A stretch of 64,000 nt of DNA from Isochrysis galbana (taxonomy: Eukaryota > Haptophyta > Isochrysidales > Isochrysidaceae), in the NCBI GenBank assembly GCA_018136815.1, contig CM030933.1:7714284-7778283 (forward strand), written 5' to 3'. Both the position numbers and the translations under genes were made by a program. Shown in pieces: positions 30,101 through 38,485 of the stretch (its first letter is position 1; every line of letters starts with the position of its first letter). The notes below the pieces were generated by a model, which was not told the origin of the DNA, did no database searches, and saw only the letters and a list, made by a program, of their open reading frames with translations.

Positions 30101-32664
30101 GGCATCCGACGGACCGTCGAGGGCTAGGCTATGATGGCGTGCCTAACCCCTCTAGTTCAGCAAAGGCATCCCCACGCTCCTCGATACCATTCGTGCCGCA
30201 GACGGTGGCCGCCGCTATCGAGCGAGTGCCCCACGTCGATGAATCTTCTCCGTCCAGGCTAGCCTCCAATCCAACCACCCTGTCACCCGGAGCCGGAACC
30301 TCACTTCCGGTGGAATCTATCGCGGACACTCCGCCGCCGCTCTACCCTCGTCACTGCCTCTATGTCCGCGATCTCGTGGTCTGCCGTGCCGATGGCGACC
30401 GCGCAGCTCAAGGGTTCGTTCTCCCGGACGTTGCCCTCACGGTGAACAGCACCCTGGCTGACACTGGAGCGGGCCCGTCAGTAATCACCACTGCTCTTCT
30501 CGATCGACTACCTGAAGACGCCTGCGTCGAACGCGTATCGGACGCTACCGTCCCCAACCTACATGGGCCGGACGGCCTTCCTCTCATCACTAGGGGCCGG
30601 GCTAGCCTCGTCTTCTCCTTGTCCGGTCGCCTCTTCCGTCATTCGTTCGCGGTCATCGAAGGAAACCCGATGCTTCTGCTCGGGAACGATTTTTTGGCCG
30701 CCCACTCCGCTACCATTTCTCTCGACGCCGCGAGCTCGGAAGGAAGCCTCCGCCTCCGTCCGGCCTCTGGCGATTCAGAAGACTCTTCAAGAGCCCTTTC
30801 CGAATGTGTAGTCAGAGTTTCCACGGCGCCGCCCCCAGTCGCGGACGCCGGCTTCGTCGGAGCTATCTCGATGTCACCCGGTCAGCCGCTGACTGTCGAC
30901 TTTCTGGAGAGGTCGACGGCAACACGAGAGGTCCCGGCCGGATCGGAGGGTGAGGCTGCTGCTGATGCTAGACAGCCACTCTATACACCTCTCTTTGAGT
31001 CTGCCGACGAGTTTGCGGCCAAAGCTCCGGCGTCTACCTCGTCCGAATATCTTCTCTACACGGAGCAAGCGGTGACGATTCCTGCCTTCCACCGCGCAAC
31101 CATCTGGGTCAGGGTTCCGCTAGCTCTCCGAGATCATTCGGACTGCGCGATGCTGGTCGACCGCCTACCAAATCGCGAGGCTCTCGATTCGTCCCCTCTC
31201 GTAATGCCCACGGTGGTCACGCCCACGGACGATCGCCGCATCGCGGTGACGATCGTCCACACCGGAGTCGATGCGCTGACCCTGCCGTCTCTGCATCCGA
31301 TAGCTTCGCTCCAGGTGCGTTTCAAGTTGCACCGGGGCTGGACTCCGAATGGAAGCGAGGGGGATGGTGACCCTGTCACCGCGCTGAGCGAGGAGCAACG
31401 ATCTCTACTCGACTCAGCCACCATCGATCCGGACCGGCTTCTTTCCGACGATCAACGAGAAGAAGTACGCCAACTCTTGGCCCGGCGCATCAAAGCTTTC
31501 GCGTTGCACCCGGGGGCTCCAAACCATACGCACGTTCTCGAGGTGGAGTTGCCACTCAACCCCGGCGCTGTTCCTCACCGGCATGCTCCGTCTAGAGTGG
31601 GCCGCGCAGGCGAGCTCATCATAGAAGAGGAGGTAGCCAAGATGGAAGCCGCCGGCATTATTCGCAAGTCAAATTCGGCTTGGGCTTCCCGAGTAGTCCT
31701 GGTCAGCAAGAAAGATGGCTCCGTTCGATTCTGCGTGGACTACCGCGACACGAACGCCAAGCTACGCGTCGAGGATAGCCCTCTACCCCTCATTGTAGAG
31801 GCTATTGATAGGCTAGCGTCCGGCCAAGGGCCGCTCAGTTCTCTCTTTTTATGTACTCTCGATTTAGCCTCTGGTTTTTGGGGCATCCCGATCAAAGAGT
31901 CGCACAAACATATCACCGCTTTCACTACCCACCGCGGCAAATACGAGTTCAACTTTCTACCGTTCGGCATCCAATCAGGTCCCTCCTACATGTGCCGCTT
32001 GATGGACATCGTTCTCGGTGCGCTAGCGTGGGAGATCTGCATGCCTTACCTCGATGATGTGGGCATCTGGTCAACGGGCGTGGGTCCTTCCGAAGAGGCC
32101 AGGGCACAGGCTTCGTTCGAGCAAATGCTTCACCGGCTAGACCTCGTTCTCGAGCGGCTAGAGTGGGCCGGCCTGACCTGCAAGATGTCCAAGTGTGTCT
32201 TCTTTGCCACCTCTACGGAGTACCTCGGTCACGTTGTCTCGAGGGAAGGTCTCAAGATGGACCCGAAGAAGGTCGCAGCTGTCGCCGACATCGACCCGTC
32301 ATCCATCAACTCCTTGGAAGCGGTTCGATCTTTCCTCGGCCTTTGCTCCTACTATCGTCGATTCATTCGCCAATTCGCCGCTAAGGCTGCTCCCCTCACT
32401 GCTCTCACGCGGAAGGGCTGCGACGTGGCAAAGGAGTCCCAGTCCGAGGAGTGTCGCCGAGCTATCCAAGAGCTCAAGACAGCGATCACTTCGGAGCCCG
32501 TCTTGACTCCACCCAGGGATGATCGGCCCTTCATCGTCAAGACCGATGGGGCTAGCAAGTTGGGTATCGCCGGCATCCTCTCGCAGCTAGGAGACGATAA
32601 CCGTGAACGAGTCGTTGGGTACTACGCTCGCAGTCTCACCTCGGCGAACGCCATTGGACGGTGA
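27172..32664 (+). CDS. pol: Element 2 pol (frameshifted in RNase H)
   Basis: Open in the ORF2 frame from the codon after the UAG. The first ATG comes only at about 27508, about 110 codons in, which favours readthrough over a new start. The stretch right after the stop keeps GPERH as in element 1. Order: Ser/Pro-rich N-terminus; methyltransferase 28618-29196; linker with RGLGY near 30120; protease DTGAGPS at 30460; beta-rich spacer 31050-31330; RT with SVRFCVDYRD (about 31720) and YLDD at 32047; RNase H starting near 32540 with KTDGASKLG. The frame ends early at a TGA (32662) because one base is missing near 32645-32647 compared with element 1. RNase H continues in another frame. Confidence 0.88.
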   Translation, partial: GSGGVPVLQTLAENIAGGGPERHHHHPDPIPTPLGEKSCRRGDSPPVSSSIQSSTVGAASPAEAPAKRLSRKPESTLDPGSWKQVCPGDSRDPTLRNSCTSTSSSITPHAIRMLGADSRSLPLLESISTDTMLSSVSSNSPRSFDASSSLDSLPDGPAQGGGLGRFDASSVSSFRKQSVVKPSRAVDSVSSSALGSRDRSDVAAAASENVVGALPVSALSRRDPTGDLSPKGHSRSRSADKLSLSTVGSRAVEAETSASSSPLSPVRYISPSSCSFSRLEVAPVLVSDLVPDPEGSASGVNEVEGSKGAAAFRAHAVATPDSGDAVAVDYDLSSRPTRTPASPLSLGSPEDPRSRDRPPGPTPFRSSPPKLQGDDPLPLNSTAEAIHRIAVVGCSSAAKSTEAARAPTRELQMLAASRARASGSSVILPRHLAEAALALRRPHASTHSSPAAVLPTHFDELCAELAAIHDAVTLDAAEGIPPPRVLVVGEASGVVSSMFLLAGAHVATCDLRPSEIDYIPHFCGDALHIQNLGWDLVVAHPPCTYLSAVSCQWLDREPGRRQALESAARVFLAMASADAPFVAVENPRMHAEASALVGGLRPRQFVQPWQHGTGHQKATGLYLTASLPSLQPSKIVEGRLSAMADLSPSPHRGALRSRTYVGIAGAMAAQWMPVLRRYAREAKASRSLDFTVDWAISQAAASLRERPSLCSTGFELAEPRTALARFMEGRGEAASSSHLTPPSGSPVSDSVVVIPDAGPVADASRLLHQEDSETNVSQDEAEAEGDRFLPWEWPIEDRSTTPGPPNTVKKRRSKWQVFDRDVISGVHRWQDVTPSIAQEIAEQAAAAEPSEPPILSRLGSQGINALSPSASFTAGDEGVAELTNSFVAERPLETWDVGPDSGEDDTPEMPEHRSMQTLETKPSDAAEGEDTPRALYCDGATARGLSAAGFSELSKLPKTDLQKSLEKEWSRQMDQPRHPTDRRGLGYDGVPNPSSSAKASPRSSIPFVPQTVAAAIERVPHVDESSPSRLASNPTTLSPGAGTSLPVESIADTPPPLYPRHCLYVRDLVVCRADGDRAAQGFVLPDVALTVNSTLADTGAGPSVITTALLDRLPEDACVERVSDATVPNLHGPDGLPLITRGRASLVFSLSGRLFRHSFAVIEGNPMLLLGNDFLAAHSATISLDAASSEGSLRLRPASGDSEDSSRALSECVVRVSTAPPPVADAGFVGAISMSPGQPLTVDFLERSTATREVPAGSEGEAAADARQPLYTPLFESADEFAAKAPASTSSEYLLYTEQAVTIPAFHRATIWVRVPLALRDHSDCAMLVDRLPNREALDSSPLVMPTVVTPTDDRRIAVTIVHTGVDALTLPSLHPIASLQVRFKLHRGWTPNGSEGDGDPVTALSEEQRSLLDSATIDPDRLLSDDQREEVRQLLARRIKAFALHPGAPNHTHVLEVELPLNPGAVPHRHAPSRVGRAGELIIEEEVAKMEAAGIIRKSNSAWASRVVLVSKKDGSVRFCVDYRDTNAKLRVEDSPLPLIVEAIDRLASGQGPLSSLFLCTLDLASGFWGIPIKESHKHITAFTTHRGKYEFNFLPFGIQSGPSYMCRLMDIVLGALAWEICMPYLDDVGIWSTGVGPSEEARAQASFEQMLHRLDLVLERLEWAGLTCKMSKCVFFATSTEYLGHVVSREGLKMDPKKVAAVADIDPSSINSLEAVRSFLGLCSYYRRFIRQFAAKAAPLTALTRKGCDVAKESQSEECRRAIQELKTAITSEPVLTPPRDDRPFIVKTDGASKLGIAGILSQLGDDNRERVVGYYARSLTSANAIGR
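28618..29196 (+). other. Cytosine-C5-methyltransferase-like domain inside element 2 pol
   Basis: 193 residues (about 483-675 from the UAG), same length as in element 1 with no insertion or deletion and about 84% identical by my count. All presumed functional motifs are kept: VVGEASGVVSS, AHPPCTYLS with the Pro-Cys, VAVENPRMH, GTGHQKATGLYL and RSRTYVGIAGAMA. Substitutions fall in loops between motifs. Phage-type affinity is inferred from remembered family patterns. Confidence 0.82.
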
Positions 32665-33242
32665 CCGAGATTGAGCTCTTGGCTGCCCTGGAATCAATCC
32701 GAAATTGGCGACCCTACCTTTGGGGGCGTCGGTTCAAGTTAGTCGTCGACCACTCCGCGCTGCGATGGCTGCATACCATGAAGGATCAAGTAGCCGGTGG
32801 GCCAGCCTCTCGGCTGACTCGGTGGGCTCTCAAGTTGGCTGAGTACCGGTTCGATGTCGAACATAAACCAAGAGCTGTTCATCAGGATGCTGACGGGCTC
32901 TCCCGGCTAGCATCCCTGGAGCCGGAACACGAAGACGAACCACTCGCCGGCCCAGCGTCGTTAGCGGTACGTGAGCCTGGCTCAGAGTCTCTAGCCGAGC
33001 ATGAACGGTCTCATCCGGTGGCTGCCATCACGCGCTCCGTAGTTACGGCGCGAGGGCTTCAAGCTTTGGACCGATCTCGTCGTCGAGCCTCCGATTCCGG
33101 GCCCGCCATCCAGTCCAGTTATTTGGCTCCGGGTACGCCGACTTCCGAAGAGATGAGAGCGGCCCTGGCGGAAGATCCGTTCGTAGAGCCACTCCTAGGC
33201 TCAAGAGAGACGGTCAATCACGAGCCATCAGGCCAAGGGTCG
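32661..33242 (+). pseudogene. Element 2 RNase H remainder and post-RH linker, out of frame
   Basis: Continues pol in a shifted frame: TEIELLAALESIRNWRPYLW, DHSALRWLHTMKDQ and QDADGLSRL are the RNase H C-terminal motifs seen in one frame in element 1. After them comes the linker before integrase, cut by the N gap at 33243. An assembly or polishing error is the alternative to a real mutation. Confidence 0.8.
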
Positions 33243-33342
33243 NNNNNNNNNNNNNNNNNNNNNNNNNNNNNNNNNNNNNNNNNNNNNNNNNNNNNNNNNN
33301 NNNNNNNNNNNNNNNNNNNNNNNNNNNNNNNNNNNNNNNNNN
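33243..33342. other. Assembly gap (100 N)
   Basis: Exactly 100 N. Retrotransposon sequence lies on its left and a host gene intron on its right, so adjacency across the gap is not proven. Confidence 0.98.
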
Positions 33343-33421
33343 CCTCCCTCGCCTCCTTGCTCTCTCCTCTTCCATCTCTCGCTTCTCTGCTCTCCTCTCC
33401 TCTCCCTCCTTCTGAACTCAC

Positions 33422-33483
33422 TTGCCGAAGGTGCCCTCACCGAGCGTGCGGCCGATCTCGTACTTGCCCACGCGCTTGACCAT
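33422..33483 (-). CDS. CIPK/SnRK3-like protein kinase, first exon only
   Basis: ATG at 33483 followed by VKRVGKYEIGRTLGEGTFG, then a splice donor (GGCAA|GTGAGT at 33421). This is the exact start of a CaMK-group kinase: beta-1, the glycine-rich P-loop GEGTFG, and a following Lys expected across the splice. The VGKYEIGRTLGEGTFGKVK pattern is typical of CBL-interacting (CIPK/SnRK3) and AMPK-type kinases. The rest (VAIK lysine, HRD, DFG) must lie beyond the gap at 33342 and is not found elsewhere in the window. Its intron reaches the gap, with the retrotransposon on the other side. Confidence 0.75.
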
Positions 33484-33489
33484 GCTTGC

Positions 33490-33905
33490 TCGCACACGAG
33501 CTCTCTCAGTCGTCCTGTCGCTCACCCTCTTACCCTCTCCCTCCCTCCGTCTCTCTCTCTCTCGCGCGCGCGCTCTCTCTCTTCCCTTGCGGTCTTCCCG
33601 CGCGCGGCCGCTCTCCTCTCTCCTCTCTTCCCTCTTCCCTCTCTTCTCTCCCTTCTCTCTCATCCCGGATCGGAGGATCCACAACGCTCCCCTCTCTCTC
33701 TCTCCTCTCTTCTCTCTCCTCCCCCGCGCCGCGCAGTTCTCCCTTTCCTTGTTTCCATTCCATTCCTCGCAGGTATCACATCTCTCTCCCCATCCAACCA
33801 TGTTTGTGACCCTCGCGCTTGCTTCCACGAGGAGAGGGGGAGAGAGAGAGAGAGGGAGAGCGGCCGAGCGGCGCGCGCTCCAAGGAGATGCAGCGGACGG
33901 AAGAT
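33490..33905 (-). promoter_or_regulatory. CT/GA-rich 5' flank of the kinase gene
   Basis: Long CT tracts on the plus strand (33540-33725), so GA-rich on the coding strand, with CG repeats. Likely 5' UTR or promoter. Long open frames here (for example 33422-33907 plus, 33921-33530 minus) are products of the low complexity. Confidence 0.45.
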
Positions 33906-35955
33906 AACAAAGTGGACTCACTTTATCCTGTAACTGTGCCTAGTTTACAACTCAATCGACCTAATCGTGCCTTTCTAAAAAAAGGATCTGAAGTTTCTGG
34001 GCTAACACCTACTACCGTCTAGGTTTTACTACCTTTCTATCGATGTCGCCCTCATCTCCCTCACCTCCGCCGCCTCTCCTTGCCCCCTTCATTCCTTATG
34101 TTTCGGTTTCCAGGGTCCGGCCCAGGTACACGGTACACTACCTTTTATAGGTAGTAGGTAGGACGGTCAAACAGGGCTTGTTAACGACTACTAATGTCTA
34201 ATATGGGGGGGGACAATATTTGACCATTCTCATTCTCCAAGGCCCACAACAAAACTCCCAGGGGGGCCACCTGTCACCACGAAAATCTTTTATCTTTGCA
34301 TGGTGCGATTCTCCTCCAACGGCTATCGGCTATCGGTCCGAAACCGAAACCATAAGTGTCGGATTATTGAAACCATGTAAAACATGAAACATCACATTTG
34401 ACATTTGTCCATACAAATGTCGATGTAAATGTGCATAATACATAATAATGAAGGAGCAGGTGCACATCTACTACTTCTAGAACAACAAGCACAAGCAGCA
34501 AGAAGAACATACTATATGACTATGACTATGAACATACAATATATTTTTTAGTCTCACCACAGTGGGTCTCGCGCACATATTAATGAAGTCATTCAGCGCT
34601 ATCCTAAGAAGCGCTAGTTCGTCGATCGCTTTTACTATCTCCTTGTGTTCTTCGCCTGGTCTCGTTGCCCATAGGAGGTATGTGGCCACTGCTTTCTTGG
34701 CATTGGCATTGCACCATGCCCATGCCTCTTCTATGGCGTCGTCCGGCGTCGTCCGGCCGTATGTGGCTTCTCCATACATAGGTGCGAGACCACCTTCCTT
34801 ATTGTTACGTCCTGCGAGTCCAGAAGCTCGCTGTCTATCCGCACGTCGTATTTGCGGCCCGATTCATATCCGACCACTTACTTCGAACGTGCCGCCTCGC
34901 GCGACCGCGACACGCGTGCAACCCTGGCCCCTGGTCGTCCGGGGAACCGGGGAAAACGGGACTTGTTGTCCTACGAATGCAAGAAACCATCAATAATCTA
35001 TTATATTGAGCTCCTCCCATCCTGTCTCTTTCCGTTGTCGATTCGGTTTCGGGGGGTCGGCCCATGTCCCGCCATGTATGTGCCATGTGCACTACTTTGG
35101 GCCTCGCGTGCGTGGGGAGCGTGGAGGGGCTGGAGCAGGCCTTTTGCCCCTTTGGCTTTTGGTGTATCGGTGGGTGACGTCGCGACCTATGGTCGCGGCG
35201 GTATGGTCGCGGCGGTGCGGGGGCCCCGCCTTAAGGCTTTAGGGAATAGGGGACGGAAGGGCGGTGTCTAGTGTCTAGCGGCTAGCGGTGTCAAAGTCAG
35301 TAGCAGTAGTGGTAGTGGGAGTGGGAGTGCGTAGTGGCAAATAATAGGGCCGTGTCAGTACTCAGTACTAGTACTAGGAGTTTTGTAGCTCCGAAGTCTT
35401 CAGATGTTTGTTTAGGTTAGTAGGCCCAAAGGGGCCTTCCCACTCCCCAGTCCCGGGCAGCAGCGAGGGCCCCGTTGAAATGTCAAATGTCGTCCCCGGT
35501 GCCCGGCCGTGAAACCGAGCGCGATTCAACAAAAACAAAGGAAGGGATTCTCTTGATCCCATAAGAGTAAAAAAAAACATTCTTGAAGGTGCCCGCTAAG
35601 CTACTAATATGATACACACTCCCCCGCGCTCCCGATGCCATCGCCTATATATACCCCTACCTCTGCTCCCCTGCCCGCTCCCCCCCTCGTTCCTTTTTCT
35701 TCGGTTTTGGGGTGTCGGCCCATGTACACTACTTTGGGCCTAGCGCTTGGGGGAGGGGAGGGGCAGGCCTCTTGCATTTGTTTTGCGTCGGTCTCGGGCC
35801 CAGTCCGTCCCTGTGTGGGTCGATCCTATAAGAGTAATCCTTCACGTACTTTATACTTTAGTCAGCGCAACTTGGGCGGGAATCCTCCGCCGTCCAGAGA
35901 GCCGCAGCGAACTGTACGAACTCTCCGTCCCCATCATCCATCCTCCTATCCATCC
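33906..35955. other. Intergenic, 2 kb
   Basis: Contains a repeat terminus at 33986-34009 (ATCTGAAGTTTCTGGGCTAA) and otherwise low-information sequence. A minus frame 34779-34560 reads as a plausible short protein or exon (DAIEEAWAWCNANAKKAV, HKEIVKAIDELALLRIALND) with a possible donor after it. It may be a small unrecognised gene or exon. Nothing else supported. Confidence 0.4.
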
Positions 35956-36993
35956 ATGCTGCAGGAGCAGCACACGGAGGAGAACAGAGAGACCAGCGGT
36001 AGAAATGGAGGCGAAGTTTCCGAGCGCTCCGCTGTGTACGCCGAGGCCGACTGGCGCTTGCTCGTGGCGCTTGCCATCTTGCGGAGGAGGAGGCGTGCGA
36101 CGCTAGAGCCTGACAGACAGTTGCCCAGCCCGGACCCAGTTGAGCCGGCGGGATCGACGGGCAATACCGAGCACGAGAAATTGAGGGAACAGCTGGCTCG
36201 GCGTGAGCTCGAGCTGCGCTATCTCTACCAACGCGTCTCCTTCTTGGAGACAGAGTGTGCTCCAGAGCAGAAGCCAGCACTCTATCTGCCCGCCACCTCA
36301 CACATTCTGACATGGCTTGAGGCCAGCACTTCAGGTAACCAAAGTCCATCACAGCTCGTTCTTGCTGGAGTCCATTTTCTCGAGGAGTTCATGAAAGATC
36401 ATGGAGGAGCGGCGAGCGGCGCTGGCCAAGATGTCGAGTCATCCGCATGCACTGTTTTGAAGCATTTGCTACCACCAATGCGATTGTGTCCGGATGCTAT
36501 CAAGGAGCAAGCTCTCACTCGCCTCGCATCTATGATGCTGCAGCCAATGCAGGAAGAAGAAAAGATGCTGCCAGCCACATGGTTGCTGACAGCCCAAACT
36601 CTGCTCGAGCTCTTGGGCGGTGAGGCAAGCATTGCGCATACTGTTTGCACCGCACTTGCTCATTATGTGAAGGAGGTCATCCGCCGGCTTGTTGAGCTCA
36701 CATGCCGCAGTCCGCCGTGCGCAATTGATGGACATAGGCGAGCTGAGATTCTTTTTTTGAATTCTGTGGCAGCATTCGGCGCTCTACGGGACACAGTCAT
36801 GGTAGCAACACTTTTTGAGGAGTCCGAGAATAGCTCGCAAGTCGGCACAAGAATTGTACCGCAATGGCGCTGCCTATTGAATGAGGCATTCGACGTTAGT
36901 TGTGAGACAGGTCTGGTACGTTTTATGCCGCTATTGACCACGCAGCTTTGGGGCATTTGTCTGCACACCTCATCTTTATCGTCTTGTACATAA
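35956..36993 (+). CDS. Unknown mostly helical protein
   Basis: 345 residues from ATG 35956 (MLQEQHTEEN) to TAA. The frame is open further upstream but that part looks untranslated. Features: Arg-rich patch (ILRRRRRATLE) near residue 50; a heptad-like segment (HEKLREQLARRELELRYLYQR) near 75-100; then a long, mostly helical region with Leu/Ala-rich helices (WLLTAQTLLELLGGEA, VCTALAHYVKEVIRRLVELT) reminiscent of an armadillo/HEAT-like or meiotic-factor fold. No catalytic motif, signal peptide or membrane span. I do not recognise the family. Confidence 0.6.
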   Translation: MLQEQHTEENRETSGRNGGEVSERSAVYAEADWRLLVALAILRRRRRATLEPDRQLPSPDPVEPAGSTGNTEHEKLREQLARRELELRYLYQRVSFLETECAPEQKPALYLPATSHILTWLEASTSGNQSPSQLVLAGVHFLEEFMKDHGGAASGAGQDVESSACTVLKHLLPPMRLCPDAIKEQALTRLASMMLQPMQEEEKMLPATWLLTAQTLLELLGGEASIAHTVCTALAHYVKEVIRRLVELTCRSPPCAIDGHRRAEILFLNSVAAFGALRDTVMVATLFEESENSSQVGTRIVPQWRCLLNEAFDVSCETGLVRFMPLLTTQLWGICLHTSSLSSCT

Positions 36994-38485
36994 GGTGGGT
37001 CGATGCGACACATCTATCGTGTGTTTGTGTGACATTGGCAACATGCTATTGGCAACATCGGCTATCTTGTTAGATACCGATAGTTGTGACTAGCCCATCT
37101 TGTTACAAATCTGAAGATTCTGGGCTAACACCGTGTCTAAGGTCGCGTTCCGTCGAATATGGGACATAAGCCAAGTTAAACCATCAAAAATGTCGCCATA
37201 GACCGATTATAATACTCGAATATGTGTAAACATAACAATATACAAGAAAAAAAACTTTTATAATTCTCACCTCGCGCGCGGCTGTGCAGCTGTCTATCGT
37301 AGCCACGCCCACTTCCCTTCCTCTCCCTCGCTTCCCGCCTTGCGGCGTCTCCCCTCGTGCTCTACTTAGGGGCCCAGGTTGTGGGGGGGGTTGGGTAGGG
37401 CGGGGGTGCACCGGCCCCTAGTGGTTTGTCCACGCCTTCCTCCTGTGCCTCTAGGTGGCCCGTTTCTCGCTGTGTCGGTGTAGGTGGTAACAATATACAA
37501 GATAACAGCGGTCATTTTTTTCACGCCGGGATGATTCCGGAGACAAAAACTTTCGACGTAACATTAACAATAATAATAATTAATGTTATATACTAGCCAA
37601 CCACACAACCACACTAGCTAATTGGACACAACTTTTCAGTCCCGGAATCCCGCCATATGCCTGACGAGCCAGGTGTCCGAGTGATACCGGGGGAGGGGGC
37701 ACTGCCCCCTCCCCTCGCTATTTGTCCGCCCCCTAGTGCACGCACCGACCGTGCGCACCCCAGCACGCCCTCTCCTCGAGGCCACGCTGGGGGAAAACCC
37801 CTTTCGGGTAAAAACAATGCAGGGGGGGGGGGGGCGGGAGGGGCACTCGTGAAGCACTAGAAACTAGGGGCCCAGAAGCGCTAATCTCTCTCGCCGAAGC
37901 GAGTGGCCGCAGCGAGCCGCGGCCCTACCCTCCTGGCTCTGGCACCGAGGACGCCTGGTCCTTTTCGGACACCTGCTCTGTCTCACAGTGGGGTCGTTTG
38001 GAAAATAAAAAACCTTTTGTGAAAATGCTGCGGCGAGGAAATCAGAGAAGATTTACTTATATTGGCCTCTATTATCTGGCCGAGTATTGCGCGGTATTCC
38101 ATCGTTCTACTCGATATGCAATGGTGCTCCAATGGATTTTCGCCGCATCACCACGCACAGTTGAACACCACGAAAAAGCAGTTCACGTGTTTAGCTATTC
38201 GCAGCAAAAGTACTCCTCATCGCCAAACCGTGTTCGGTAAACAACGACATGGCGACGTCACAGTGCAAAAATCTAGATGCACACTAAGCAGCAGCAAGCA
38301 TATGGCGAAGCGTGTACATGCCCGTGTAACGAGACCATGAAAAATAAAGCACGGATCGCCCCAAAGAAGAGGTGTGTGCCAAGAGAAGAGTGAGTACAAT
38401 GTCTAATCGTCGGTTTCGGAAGATTAGAAGTGATGGAACCATGCCGACGCACTCGCATGCCCTCGGATGTCGCGTCAAGATTTGA
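36994..38485. other. Intergenic repeats
   Basis: Holds a repeat terminus at 37109-37132, a block at 37139-37230 that recurs inverted at 45361-45455, and a block of about 300-400 bases (37570-37960) that recurs in direct orientation at 46890-47275. 37998-38240 has an 80-codon frame without recognisable features, which I do not call. Confidence 0.5.

Larger units (their letters stand above)
23300..33242 (+). mobile_element. Element 2: second Ty3/gypsy-like retrotransposon with methyltransferase domain (3' end in gap)
   Basis: Same organisation as element 1 in the opposite orientation: leader, gag (24454), ORF2 (26536), pol (27172). Protein similarity extends through gag, ORF2, methyltransferase, protease, RT and RNase H. 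The left boundary is uncertain: sequence shared with the fragment at 44331 starts at 23642, and the element may begin as early as about 23300. Integrase and 3' LTR are missing in the N gap. A one-base loss in RNase H makes this copy non-autonomous unless it is an assembly error. Confidence 0.88.

Noticed and set aside
32661-33242. Separate gene starting TEIELLAALES
   Set aside because: It is the RNase H C-terminal half of pol displaced by one base, not an independent gene.
33422-33907. 161-codon plus-strand protein in the CT-rich tract
   Set aside because: Low-complexity Ser/Leu/Arg translation of a microsatellite, antisense to the kinase exon.
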